From positions 13,201,338-13,265,337 of the forward strand of contig NC_088302.1 of assembly GCF_032854445.1 (NCBI RefSeq): a stretch of 64,000 bases of DNA, read 5' to 3'. Position 1 is the first letter of the stretch; the number at the start of each line of letters is the position of its first letter. This DNA is from Liolophura sinensis. Lineage: Eukaryota > Mollusca > Polyplacophora > Chitonida > Chitonidae. Below, piece by piece: positions 11,101 through 26,100 of the stretch. Both the position numbers and the translations under genes were made by a program. The notes under the pieces were generated by a model. The model did not search any database, was not told the origin of the DNA, and saw only the letters and a program-made list of their open reading frames with translations.

Positions 11101-14100
11101 AGGTCACTACTGTCAGGCACACCTGTAAAATAACATGCAGCGTTGGTGAGAAACTTCAGAATCCTTTATAATCTCACAAACTCTGCTCTTAATGTCAGTA
11201 ATGACACATCCTGTAACAGTGTTACATGCAACATAGACAAAATCTGCACTATACGCTGTCTACACAAGTAGTGTTAAAATTTTATCTACATATACTTTCA
11301 CATTATTCGTATGCATACACCAACAGTATTTATTGTACACTGCTCCTTCGCTTGTTCAGTGCTTAACAAATGTTTTACTCTCCTGGCACATGGTAATTCC
11401 TTCACTTGTTCCACTTCCACTACTTGGTAAACCCTTCATTTGTTTCTCTTCTGCTACCTGGTAAACCCTTCACTTGTTCAGCGCTTAATAAATGTTTCAC
11501 TCTCCCTGTACTCCATAAATCCTTCACTTGTTCAATGCTTAATAAATATTTCACTCTCCTGGTACCTGATAAATCCTTCATTTGTTCAATGCTTAATAAA
11601 TGTTTCCCTCTCCTGGTACTTGGTAATTCCTTCACTTGTTTCACTTCTGCTACTTGGTAAATCCCTGATTTGTTCAATGCTTAATAAATGTTTCACTCTC
11701 CCTGTACTTGATAAATCCTTCACTTGTTCAATGCTTAAGAAATATTTCACTCTCCTGATACTTGATAAATCCTTCATTTGTTCAATGCTTAATAAATGTT
11801 TCCCTCTCCTGGTACTTGGTAAATCCTTCACTTGTTTCATTTCCGCTACTTGATAAATCCTTCATTTGTTCAATGCTTAATAAATGTTTCACTCTCCCGC
11901 TACTTGGTAAATCTTTCACTTGTTTCACTTCTGCTACTTGAAAAATCCTTCATTTGTTCAATGCTTAATAAATGTTTCACTCTCCCGCTACTTGGTAATT
12001 CTGTTCACTTGTTCAATGCTTAATAAATGTTTCACTCTCCTACTATTTAGTAAATCCTTCATTTGTTAAATGCTTAGTATATCTTTCATTTTCTCAATGT
12101 TTCGTAAATTTTGTATTATCTCATCACTTAGTAAATCTGTCATGCTCTAATCACTTAGTTAATCTTTCACATTCTCATCACTTACTAAATCTTTCATATT
12201 CTCATCACTTAGTAAATCTTTCATATTCTCATCACTTGGTAAATCTTTCATATTCTCATCACTAATAAAATTTTTCATATTCTCATCACTTAGTAAATCT
12301 TTCATATTCTCATCACTTAGTAAATCTTTCATATTCTCATCACTTAGTTAATCTTTCATATTCTCATCACTTACTAAATCTTTCATATTCTCATCATTTA
12401 CTAAATCTTTCATATTCTCATCACTTAGTTAATCTTTCATATTCTCATAACTTCGTAAATCTTTCATATTCTCATCACTTAGTTAATCTTTCATATTCTC
12501 ATCACTTAGTTAATCTTTCATATTCTCATCACTTACTAAATCTTTCATATTCTCATCACTTACTAAATCTTTCATATTCTCATCACTTAGTTAATCTTTC
12601 ATATTCTCATCACTTAGTAAATCTTTCATATTCTCATCACTTAGTAAATCTTTCATATTCTCATCACTAATTAAATTTTTCATGTTCTCATCACTTTGTA
12701 AATCTTTCATATTCTCATCACTTAGTAAATCTTTCATATTCTCATCACTAATAAAATTTTTCATATTCTCATCACTTAGTAAATCTTTCATATTCTCATC
12801 ACTTAGTAAATCTTTCATATTCTCATCACTTAGTTAATCTTTCATATTCTCATCACTTACTAAATCTTTCATATTCTCATCATTTACTAAATCTTTCAAA
12901 TTCTCATCACTTAGTTAATCTTTCATATTCTCATCACTTCGTAAATCTTTCATATTCTCATCACTTAGTTAATCTTTCATATTCTCATCACTTAGTTAAT
13001 CTTTCATATTCTCATCACTTACTAAATCTTTCATATTCTCATCACTTACTAAATCTTTCATATTCTCATCACTTAGTTAATCTTTCATATTCTCATCACT
13101 TAGTAAATCTTTCATATTCTCATCACTTGGTAAATCTTTCATATTCTCATCACTAATTAAATTTTTCATGTTCTCATCACTTAGTTAATCTTTCATATTC
13201 TCATCACTTTGTAAATCTTTCACTTTCTCACTGCTTGGTAAATCCTCGGTTTCTCACTTCGTACTAATTTGTCAGTCTGTGCCATACCTGTATCACCTGG
13301 GCCTCTATACAGGCGTTCCTTCTCCGCAGCCAGCACCCTCCTGACAGTATAGGACACTTTACTGCTGAGAAAATCTGTCAACTTTTCAGCCAAAATTCTC
13401 TCCAACTTTCTGGCCTTGGGGTTTATTTCTCTCTCTCCCTCAAAATTTAAGAACGTGTCTGGAATAGAGAAGTTCCCTTTACTGTACAACACAAAAGGAA
13501 AAAGCAGCAAATCTGAAACTTGATTGCTGAGAGATAGCAGCACTTTACAAAAACACACAAAGAAATCCATTTTTTCTTCCTACAATTTATAAACTGAATA
13601 GTGGTATCAGGTGGGTTTATATCAGTAACAGTTCTCTTTGGTCTAAAAATTCTCACAGTTCCCAGTAAAACACCGTAGCTGAGAACTGTTTTTTTGATCA
13701 TTCTTTAATAGATGAGATAATCTGCCATAAATTACAGCCGTGTTTTGCACTGGGGTGCTGAAAATAAAACATTTACATTTCAAGCGACACAAAATTTGTC
13801 ATGCACACCAAATGTGTAATAGAACTGACCATGCTTCTAAAGCACAAAATAACTGGGAGTGGATTTCAACTCCTGCCTCATACCTTCAAGTCTCAGCTGA
13901 AGCAAGTTGTGCCAGGTCTGACGCAGTCTCACCACGCTGGACAAGACCTCTTGTATAGACTCATCATTCTTGAAGCGAATCTCCAGCCAGCCATCACACA
14001 CAACCCTGTACAGAGAAAGCAGTAAAAAGTTGATAATATGCAAGTTTCAATTTGCAATTCTGAGATACGGCAAAAAAAAATGTTTATAAGCTCGCATAAT

Positions 14101-17100
14101 GCTTAACAGGTTCTTTCTTGTAAAACTGAGATCTAAAGTTGTTAAATTGTTTGACTTGCTGACTAGTCTAGTATCAAATTTGCAACACTCTGCACTAGTG
14201 TCAAACTTTCTTGTAATCTGTGCTCGAGTCAAAATTACTTCTACCAGCCTGAGTTATTGTCAAACTCACCTGGAGTAATCTATATTAGTATCAAACTCAC
14301 CTGGAGCAGTCTGTAGTAGTCTCAAACTCCTCTACATGTAGGAGCAGAGTGGGTAAGTGTCAAAATCATCTGGGGCATTCTGTGTTAGTGTCAAACTCAC
14401 CTGGAGCACTCGGTGTTAGTATCCAGTGCATTGGAGAAGAGAAGCAGAGTCTGTAGGGCAGGTACTCTCATGATATTTACCAAGTACGGCTTGTTTGTTT
14501 CCAGCAGAGACCTGGCCACAAACAGACAAAAGTATACAGTAAGTACAGATCATACAGGATTACAAATAATACAACAAAAACAAAGCACTCATAGTTCCTT
14601 GGAAACAGCCTTGAGAAATGGGAAATGTTTTTGGAAGACACAGGGAGAGCACGTTTGTCTTGAAAAAGCTTTGTGTCTTCAAGAAATCTGTGTCTTCAGG
14701 TGCCACTTGCTCTCCCTGTCTACCACTCATAAGAAAAGACTATGCATAGGTAAGAAGATTTTTCAGTTTTGTCTTTTAATTTCTGATCTTAATTTTTTAG
14801 TCAAGGTTAGAATACAAAAAAATTGTGGCTAGAGACTTGCGGCCGGTTTGGAGGTCAGTTTAGATGTTTATACTAGCTACAGGTGACCTAACTAGTTCCA
14901 CTTAGGATGGCCTTTTCTGATCTGCCATATTGGCGGTTTAGTCTTCTGTCTGTGTTAACGCAAAACTTCAACTGTCGGCTAAGACGCATACTTAATCAAA
15001 CGGATATTCAAATGTTAGATCTACTGATTGACATGTTAACACAAGCGGCTATTAATTGGTAAACTTAATGGGGCTGGAACTAATGTCAGCTTTTTTCAGT
15101 CCAGCAAATCTACAGTTGCTTAACTGCAGTTTTTGTTTCTTTACTTTCCTTTACAAAATTTGTATTATTACACAGTCCTGTGCCCTTAAACAACTGCTGC
15201 AGAATGTCCAACCTTGGAAAAAGAAAAAGAAATCCCCACAAGAGCACAGTGAATCCATAAAAGTGCACACAACTAAGTGAAAAGTCACTAATGCATCAAC
15301 AATAACTTTACACTTACACAAAGGTGAGAAGTTCATGTTTGGTGCTCATTTTGGCCTCCAGTTTGCTGGAGCCACTCTGTCCCTTCTCACTGTCCACATC
15401 TATCTGGGGTTTTAACAAGTCAGGCTGGCAAGCAAATACACTGGTTGGGTGCAGCAGAACAAACGGTTTACTCTGAAACAGATAACATCAGAAATCATAA
15501 CTGTCGCACAGGTGATCAAGGTATGAGACATTACTCACTTTGGACTATGAATTTAAAAGAAAAGACAACAAATAATATACTTTGAGTTATTTTGGAAGAG
15601 GGGCGGGAATAGTCCAAAATAGACACAGACATTGTTTTCTGACATCCTTCGAAACTCTCACAACGATATGGCTGAAATATTGCCGATGCGGGGTTAAGCC
15701 ATAATCATTCATTCATTCCTTTGAAACTTCATAAATCAACTTCCAACCAGGACTTGTTATGAGGCCATGGAAGCACCATGTTTAGAGAAGCTGGAAACAC
15801 AGTGTTGCGTTACTCAGACCCAACACACGTGGTCTAAAACAACAGGATTTGGGTGATTTATACAGAAAATAGCTGCATCATTGGGTTATGAAAATAACTC
15901 ATGTCTGATTGGTTAAAACTAGTAGCATGGCTGTGCTTTCTGTGTGCCTCAATGTACACGATTTTGCTGACTTCGAATTGTGATATCTATATTGTGTCAC
16001 AGAACAAATAAAAAAATGTATACTTTTTAAACTTTCTGTGGGATATCACTGCATATATCCATTTGTTTTCGTGTTTTTTTAAAACTTCCAGCTCACAGAG
16101 GAGGGAGTAAGAGGATGGTACTGGGTCATCACCCATTACACAGCTCTGCTCTCAGTATTTTATTTTATATTATCTTGTTTAAAGGCTACATTGAAGTATT
16201 TTCAGATCAAAGACCATTAAACGCTATCCAGGAAAATAGTATGATTTGTTTTCAGAATTTTTCCAACCAAGTTAAATGGTTTTAAAACATCAGATTCTAT
16301 AGTGGTCTGTAGTGACTCAGAGGGCATCAGTGACAAAATATCACATCCATATTTTTTCTTTACAGTAGTTTTTTTTTTCTTCTTTTGTTATAAGGGCCTC
16401 AATTCATTTATTTAATTAGTGTTTTACACTGTTCTCAAGAATATTTCACTTATACGATGGCAGGCAGTATTATGGTGAAAGGAAACTGGGCAAAGGCTTG
16501 AGGAAACACACGACCATTCGCTGGTTGCTGGAAGACCTTTCCATGGTCTGAAGAAGCTAGCATGAGCTGGACTTGAACTCACAGGGACCCAATTGGTGGG
16601 AGCCTTCTAGGTCATTGTGCTGTGCTGGCATGCTAACCTCCTCGGTCATGATAATAAGCTTTATGTTTGGAGTGTAAAATACAAAAGTATAAATTAGGCC
16701 AAGCCTGGAGGACCTGTATTCATGTCTGATCATTTATCAGACATGAATACAGGTCCTCCAGGCTTGGCCTAATTTATACTTTTGTATTTTACACTCCAAA
16801 CATAAAGCTTATTATCATTGTTATCATGCTCAGCTGTGTAGACATCTTATCTTGCATTCTCTGCATCACATGCCAGTGATGAAGCACTAAAATATGTTGG
16901 TAATGAAATTAGCTTACTACAAGAGGACATCATGATATCACTGAAACACACGATAGAAAGTCAGGTTAAACCTTTAGTCACATAGCAAACAAAACTAAAG
17001 CTACTACCTTTGTGTGGAAGGCCTGCTCTGAGTCTGATTTGAAGGAGTTGCAATCATCAGCGATGGCGACTTGAGGGTAGAGGCCAGAGCTCAATATTAT

Positions 17101-20100
17101 CTTAAGTAAATTAATATCTCGCCGAGTGAAATGACGGCTTCTGTTTGAGGTTTCCTGTTAAAACATAAAAAATAAACATGGCCATCAAGTTTCATGCAGA
17201 CGGTTTCATGTTTTGAGAACTCTTCAAACTGAAGTGAAACCAACACGATCTACAACACGAGTACCACATACTCCTGAGTGGTAAACTTTTAAGGCAGAAA
17301 CTCACATGGTAAACCTGAATGTGAATGTGGTCCTAAGCGCTCATGTATGCGAAATAACAAAGTGACTAAACTGGCTACATTCTTAAAGGCGATCTTCAAG
17401 TCGCACGGCCATCAGCGACTGGAACTATGAGTGACCAGTTGAGCGTCTTAAGCTCCTGTGTATGCCGAGTTTAACACACCTCCTGAATTATGGCAGCAGT
17501 CAAACCAGCAAGAGCTGGAAAAGGCCTGTTTAACCACTGTTACATGTAGTCCTGTTTAAATCATGCCAGGACTATAAGCCGAGCCCATTAAGCTAAATAA
17601 ACTAAAACTGTGATCTCCAATAATATATATCTCAGGGTCAAGACAAATTGGAAATGAAACAATTACTTTTTATGGGAAACTAATTCATGTCGACAGACAT
17701 CAGAATAAAAATTATGATGAAAGTCACACCAAGCACAATCCGGCTGATTACCTGAAGTTTGTTCAAATCATGTGACAGCCTGAACTCGAGGTCTTTCAGG
17801 GCGTCTGTCTCATCTTCTTCCTCTTCTCCTCCACTAATTGTGAAATCCTGAAATAGAATTAAACAGCAAGGAAATAAACAACAGAATTTACAATCTTACA
17901 AATTATATTACAATGACAGTTAAAATGACATGTTCGAAAACTAATTTTAATATTTCTGCCACACTTTGTTAATGTAATGTTTCACGATGTTTTCAAAAGA
18001 AATGGACTGCAAATTTTGTAAAACTAACATTTGTTTCACTAACAATGCAATTGTTGTTCATTGAAAATTTACCGTTAATTTAGCAGCCAAGGGCCATTTC
18101 ACAAAACCACATGTATAAAAACAAATATTTTTCTCCATAAACGTAGTCCTATTGTGAGGCTTCACATGAACTGACGTCTACAGAAAAAAATTCTCCTTTT
18201 CAGAAAGTTGCATATGAAACTGTCCCAAAGCTCCTAGAAATGCATAACAGCACTAAGTTTTGCCAGATTTTAGTGTGGTCAACGTATGCTGAGAACTTAC
18301 ATCATCTTCTAGTTTCAGGACTTTCCGCCTCTTGGACGATTTCCTCTGCTCCTTTTTAAGTTGCCCAAGCCTCTTTCTGTCACCATGTTGTTTTCGTCTC
18401 TCCTCACTGCTGTGGTACCTCTGAGTCTCAGCAAGCTTCTCTAGTAACCCATGGTCCTGAGGGCAGGGAGGAACAAATATGCTGAGTGTTAACCTTATTG
18501 TCACCCTTATGACCTTTACACCCTTATGTACACTGAGTTGACCTAAACACAATGGTGTACACCAAAATGACCTTTACACCCTGATGTACATGGGTGTGAC
18601 CTAAACACAATGATATACACACAAACGACCTTTGCACAATGATGTGACCTAAATACAAGGGTATATACCGAAATGACCTGTACATTCGGATGTACACTTA
18701 TGTGACCCTTACACTCTGATGTACACGGATATGACCTATTCACAATTATGTACACCGATATGACCTTTACATTCAGATGTGCACTTATGTGACCCTTACA
18801 CCCTCATGTAAACTGATGTGACCCAAACACAATGATGTACACCAATATGACCATTACACCCTCATGTACACTTTTGTCACCTATACACCCTGATGTAAAC
18901 TGATGTGACCTAAACACAATGTACACAGAAATGATGCAGATTGATGCAGACTGAGGTGACCTAAACACAAAGATGTACACAGGAATGATCTTTACACCCT
19001 GATGCAGACTGAGGTCACCTAAACACAATGATGTACATAGAAATAGCCTTTACACCCTGATGCAGGCTGATGTGACTTTTACACCCTGATGTGACCATTA
19101 CACCCTGACGTACAATATTTTGACCTTTAAAGGTACACCATTATGACCTTACACCCTAAGATGTATTGATGCCACCTCTACACCATCATGACCTTTACTC
19201 CTTGATGTTCACGAACTTCACCTTTGCATCCCGATGTATACAAATGTGACATTTACACAAATATGATATTTACACCTTGATTTCATATGAGACACTTTAT
19301 GTTGTATGACATGTCTGACTGTCTAAGGAGTTGTATTTGCAAAGTGGCCTGCTAATGCACAAACAGTCAAAGAGTTGAACTTGATTTCATTTATAAAATT
19401 ATTTGATCTTTTATGATGCAATAAAGAATATTTCATTTACATGATGAGGATCAGCTATTTAAGTGGAGGAAACCGACAAGACCTGTGAAAACCACTGTAC
19501 TTCCCCAAGCACATACCACAAACCTCCTGAGGTAAAGTTACAAAAGGACAAGCAAGAACTAGATTCCAACACGCAGCTTCAACAGTCACCAGCTCTTGGT
19601 GTAAAATTGGATAGTCTAGACAGAAGAATAAATAATGTGTCTTCTTGTGACAGAGTTTGGTCAGTATGCACAAGTGGTCAAAACGTCTGAACCCCAATGG
19701 CTGAACTGCAGTACCTGCAATAGTTCCTTGAACTGTGTCTTGAGTTTGGTCATCTCGTAGAAGCGCTGTTCCTCCAGCGCCCGTCTCCTACACCATTTCT
19801 TGGTGCCACGCCCCTCAGCCTTCACCTGTATCCACTCGTCAAATGCATTTAGCAGGGTGAACGGGTCCCCATGCTCTGACTCCAGGGATTTGCGAGATGC
19901 CTGGCGATGGAGGAAAAATTTATAGATTCACCACACATATCCCGCAAATCTCTATAAATATCTTTCGTCGTCATATGACTGAAAAATTGTTGAGAACGAC
20001 GTTAAACCCCAAGCACTCACTCACTCTATAAATATCTTATACTTCAATAATGGTGGTGTAATATACAATATATTTTGCAATACTTATGGTGTAAACATAA

Positions 20101-23100
20101 ATTACTATGCCTGAGAAGAAATGTTGTACTCTCAGGTGACCTGATGTACAATAAACATTTTGTCTAGCTTACTCTCAGATGACCAGATGTAGAATAAACA
20201 TTTTGTCCAGCTTAAGTCTGTACATCCTACACAAAATTATGGAATGGGATGGATTTTGTACTCTGACTAGATGTTGATGGTGAGACAAAAGAACCTACAG
20301 CAGCATCGTGGTCTATGTGGCCTCTACTGCTGGTAAACGGTGACTGAACACTCATGGCGGCTGCTATTGACAACACAGGGTCTATCATCTGATGAGGAAG
20401 AAAACATCAAACTAAGAATAATGCACATTCAATCTACACGCGTCAGAATTCACTTAAAATAAAAATATGATGTTATCAATGTAGACCAGTTCTAATCTTG
20501 ATATCATATAGTGTACCAAATTTCACAAGAAAAAGGTATTACATGAACATTAGGATTATAAATGACAGTAATGTTCACTCTAATTATCTAGAGTGATATA
20601 AATTGTTTTATCATGAAGTACATGAATGCTTTTTCTCTGAAGTGTTTTGGATGTTTGTGTAAAAAAACAAGAAATTCCACAAAAATACACGGACAGAAAT
20701 AAGGTGCTTTGAGACAGATAATTACATGGAATATTGATCCCATTATTAACATCTTGCCAATGACAACATCCACTGGCAACCTTGATAACATCTGACCAAT
20801 GGGGGTGAGTGTCTCATCTTCTGTCAGGGCACCCTAAAATGAGGTCAACAGGATGTATGGTGATACAGGTATACAAGGATCTGTTTATTTTTTAATTTAC
20901 GTTCAAATACTATTTTGGTCATGGATACTTTCAAACATGTCAAATGAGACAAAATATTTTAAATACATGTATGTAAACATGAAAGCACTGAAAAATATAT
21001 CTGCACAGATGCATTATGAACAAAATGTATGTTATAGAAGAAATACACCTACCTGTTCTTTCAAGATAGAGATGGAGTTTTCTATGCTTGACATAGCTGG
21101 GGCTTCCAAAAACGGGAATCTGAGAAAAAACAAACAAAAATGCAAACACATCTACCTGTGCCCAATTGTTGATAGTGGTTGATGTATTTATTCTATTGCT
21201 TCATGTCTGCCTACGTCGTGTAACCATTCTCAAGTTAAAGATCAAAGGACGACAAGCCTATGCCCAGCCTTCAGAATGAAATTCTTTGTTGGGGTAACCA
21301 AACACAATCAGAAAAATAGGGTAGGTCAGAGGCAATTTTTTTTTGTTTTGGCTAGTAAAGAAAAAGATAGGATTTGCTTGACCTATCAACTTCACTTTCA
21401 TCCTAACAGTTCACTGAACTTTATTACAACATTTGTTAAAAAACAATAAAATTAATAAGTAACATGTTTAAAGTGTCAAGAAACTCAAAATATTTGTGGA
21501 CTATCCCGGACATTCTCAACCTGCTACAAAATTTACCGATGCCTTAAAACTCGAAAATAGGTGCTTGATAATTTCTAAAACACCCCTTTGGAGAAAGTGG
21601 TAAGATCCATATTTTCCCAGTTCCATAAACACTGGTGTAAAATTACTTCACCCAATGTAATCCAAGTTCAATATTATGTAACAGGACAATATGGGTTTTA
21701 CTAATTTATCCAAGGCCTTTTTTTTTCCAAAAATGTCAGGCACCTATTTTCAAGCTAGCTGACGGTGACATAAAATCAAAGAAGACTTTTTCCTGAGACC
21801 CTCGGATGGAAGGAAAGTAAAACATAAAGGTGATAAATCTACTCTACACTGGTTACAAAACAAATAAGTCAAGAAATACAACATGATTATGACGACAAAG
21901 TATCCACAGTTTCATGAAAATACTATTCCAAAGTACAAAGAGTAAAATTAATGATAATTATAAAAGTGTTTTACATTTATGCTTATTACAGGTAGCCAGT
22001 ATGTCAGAACCAACACCACTGTTCCAACACGCAGTGATGACAGTGTAGCTAAATACCTCCTGGAGTCTGGCAGCCCCATGGCAATAAGCTGTAGCAGGAG
22101 AGAGTCTATGGGCACCCTCTGTATCTCTGGGGTGGAGTACTCTTGAAACTCATTGTAGTCAGCCTCTCCATACAGTCTAAAGCAGACCCCAGGGCCTGTC
22201 CTACCTGTTGAGTGAGAGCAGTGTGGAACAGAAAAATGACTGTATATGAATGCTGATCTAAACATACTGCAATTTCATAAAAAAAATCTTGTCGGACAAG
22301 AAACAAAAGAATTTTCTAGCAAGGGTACTATGCTGTACGAACTTAGCAGTATAGTTTTTCAGTGCCATACAGGCTCCCTACAAGGACACTAGTAGCAAGA
22401 TTCTAGCCAACTGGAACATTCTTTCAGTGTTCCACAACCATTCCCCAGGGGCATCAATGGCAAACCATAAGGCAGTTTGTGGTATTAGTACTAGAATTGC
22501 ATTGTGTTATCTGTAGAGAACTTTTTGGAGCACATCTTTATGTTTATAGCTTCTATTTGAAAATGGTAGATCCAGGATCAATCCTGATTCGAGTCACATC
22601 TAAGACTTTACAAGAGGAAGTTGTATTTCCTCGCTTGGCGTTCAGCATGGAGGGGCTGGTGCAATGACTGGTTGACCATATCAGTATAATGGCGCGGGCG
22701 GGGCAGCTTACTTGCCTTCGGTAAGTCGTCTCAGTGAAGCAGCACTAGATATGAGCGGTGGAAATCCGTTCTGCGAAAAGGAGGCACATTACATGCACTA
22801 TAAGGATTCCTTCATCATCATATGACTGAGAAATTGTTAAGTACAACGTTAAACCCCAAGCACTCACTCACTCACTCACTCTATTTGAAAAGCTGTATTC
22901 TTCCCTAGTTGTATGGAAATGACATCGTAAACACTGGATTTAATTCTAGCACTCTATTTGAAAAGCTGTATTCTTCCCTAGTTGTATGGAAATGACATCG
23001 TAAACACTGGATTTAATTCTAGCTCGATTTAATTCTAACCTGCTCTTCCTTTTCGCTGCTCAGCGCTGGCACGACTGATCCAAAACTCCTGTAACCTTTG

Positions 23101-26100
23101 CATCTTGTACTTTGGATCAAAACTCATTTCTTTCACCTGAAACAAACAAACGAAATGAAGACTGAAGCATTTATTCACATGAATGATGTCTTAAGCTACA
23201 CTCAAATTGTTTTACACATGACACAGGCAATTTTGGAAAGCCCTGGGAAAACCAATGTTCCCATTCTTTTACCATCAGATACATGAGCACAGAAAATATT
23301 TGTCTGGAGATGACAAAGTAATAGCAGAAGCAGCCCACATAAATCTTACCTTGCCTGAATCTATGATGAATCTCACCCCATCTATTGTCACTGATGTCTC
23401 AGCTATATTTGTAGACACGATACACTTTCTAACACCTTCTGGGGCAATGTCAAATACCTACACAATAAAAAAGAAAGGTCATAATTTTCAAACATTTCAT
23501 ATTAAGATCATTAAATATCACCTAGCTTTATTTTACATGGAAGTTACACGCCCATGACTTATGCCAGTTTCATATCTGCACCCCCCCCCCCACACACTTT
23601 TTGGTAACATTCCTCTGCCATGTAATCTGGTCACATGCTGTGAGGGCAGCCAATTATAAAGATTAATCACTTTATGGTCATTTCAGCAGGATTTCTTTCC
23701 CTCATACCTTGTCCTGCTCAGCAATTGAGAGTGCACTGTGCAGAGGCAGCACAATCCAGCGTTTGGTTTTCTGCGCATACATCCTAGCGGCATCCACAAC
23801 GGCCATGATTTCAGACATTCCACTCAGGAAAATCAGCAAGTCCCCTCTCTCGCTGGACGGATACTAGAAATACAAGTCACCCATAACTAACACCTGTTAG
23901 TGGGTCTGATTTTTAAGATTATGATAAAATTTTCCTTCTGAAAAAAGGATTTCGTCGCATACATAAGATTACTGATCAATATGACGATTTATTAAGTATT
24001 TTCATACAGGCACTCACTGAGGTAACCGAACCAGTGCTTTAATACTACGAATATACAAGGGCATCTGTTAACAAGGGAGTTAGCACGGCAGCGCAGCGCA
24101 ATGACCCAGGAGCCTCTTACCAATGCGGTCCCTGTGAGTTCAAGTCCAGCTCATGCTAGCTTCCTCTCTGCAGGTTGCTGGCAGATATGCCCACGTATGG
24201 CCGTGGGATTGCCTTGGGCTCTGAGCAGTTTCCTCCCGCCATAATGCTGACCGTCATCGTATAAGTGAAATATTATTGAGTATGGCGTAATCAAATAAAT
24301 AAATACAAAACACACATAAATAACACGTGTTGCCTTACTCAAGAATATTTTTCAATGATTTTTCACTCCATGTAATGGGCTGAAGACAGTGAGTAAAGCA
24401 CTGTATTTCACTAGATACTTTACAAATTGCCTGAGATAAAGCTTCAGCCAAACCAGTAAGATCTCTTTGATCTTACTGGTCAGAGGTCAATTGGCTTCAT
24501 GAAAATCTGAGGAATTAAGGCAGAATCATAACTGTTTACCTTATGGTCAATTCTCTGCAGAATCTTGAGGTAAGGTGAAGGGTCAAGTCGCTGGTTCTTT
24601 CCTCCTAACTCGTCTCTTGTGATTGGGCAGTATTCCAACTGTATTGGATATAAACGGCCGGGCACCTATAAAAATATACATGTAAAATAAGGTCACAATC
24701 AGTCACTGACATGAATTGTGATATCATGTCATTTGAAACTGAAGATATTCACCAGAGGTGAACTTACCTAATAATCATTATGTTTGGAAAAAAAGCAATT
24801 TACAAGGCTCAATCTTTTGAGGTGACAAATATTGTGCAATCTTTTCTTCCATGTAAAGGGCTGTTTCTACCACAACTGCTGCATTTCCCTCCACTGCTCC
24901 AGGAGCGTTTAAGGCATGGTGAAGTGTTCCCACCACATGTGGTTCTAACCGGAAATCACAGTGTGGGAAAAGCACATTTCTACTCGCTACTTCAATAATC
25001 GACATGAAAGATCGGTTTGGAATTATGATTCACCCTATCAAATAGCAATGAATTTTTTCAACTTCCAAAATTATTCTTTCTTTTACGTCCATCTTTCACT
25101 TTGTCATGTTTTCAGATACACTTGACTAAATAATGTATAGATGTCCAGGCTCAATACACAACAATTTCTACCAGTCAATCAAACCAAAAGACACAACAGG
25201 AAACGCAGTGAAATCGGTCGAGAAGTGACTGGATGTGGAAAACGCTGCGGCCATTTAAAGTGTGATTCCCGCTGAGATTTTAGTGCAGACAGTTGTGCTT
25301 ATTTATATTAGAAGTAATCTGCTGCGGGTGCCGTTGCGGGAACTGTTGTGGGAATTTCGGCGATTATCGCACTCAGTGGAAACCCTTAAGTCTGACATAT
25401 GACTTTTCCAATATAAATATTTTTCTTGAGTTGTTAGCATGAATCAATCAACTGCGGCCTAAATTATGGTGGGATCCCAGGGGAGCATCCACAGGTAGCT
25501 GACAGCCCTTCCCACGAAGGAGAGGAGAGGAAGCCAACATGAACGGGACCTCAACTCGCTACGTCTTCATATACTTTGACAACAGAGGGCATCATCAAAG
25601 TACGTGTAACTAATATGACTTACATGTGGCTCAATATTTTCACTCAGTAAATGTTTAAAATTTCATGTCAGGCATTATTTTCCAACAAATCTAACAAATG
25701 AGTCATTGTAGATATACCTTGACAACAGGTGCCTCATCAAAATAGCCACTAAACAGGTTGATGTTGATTGTGGCTGACATTAAAACCAGCTTCAAGTCTT
25801 TTCTCTGACGCAGAAGACATTTCAAAACTCCCAGCAAAAAATCAGTATTAATGTGGCGTTCATGAACCTGAAAGTAAACATTTTTATTAGTCTAGATTAC
25901 AGCGTGATCTTGCAGAGTGACTTTTGCATTTAACAGGATTTGTATCTCTGGAGTATAAAATATCATTAATACTTAGTAGTAGTAAGCTTTCTACTTCAAA
26001 GATTATTTACTTTCTCAGGTTAAAAATCTTTTACACATCTTTCAGTTATAAACAACCCATTTGATATATGTATATTATGATATACTTTTATTTTAACTAG

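Noticed and set aside
11017-11122. Shorter version of DHX34 exon 26 using the GTATGT donor
   Set aside because: It leaves phase 2, which does not fit the next exon; the donor at 11002 restores the frame and the expected protein.
11406-12818. Repetitive frames such as KDLLSDENM and LSIEQVKDL repeats
   Set aside because: Translations of minisatellites inside a DHX34 intron; the gene's own upstream exon runs into a stop before reaching them.
12076-13245. Regular short repeats resembling a CRISPR array
   Set aside because: Units are directly adjacent with no unique spacers, and the genome is animal.
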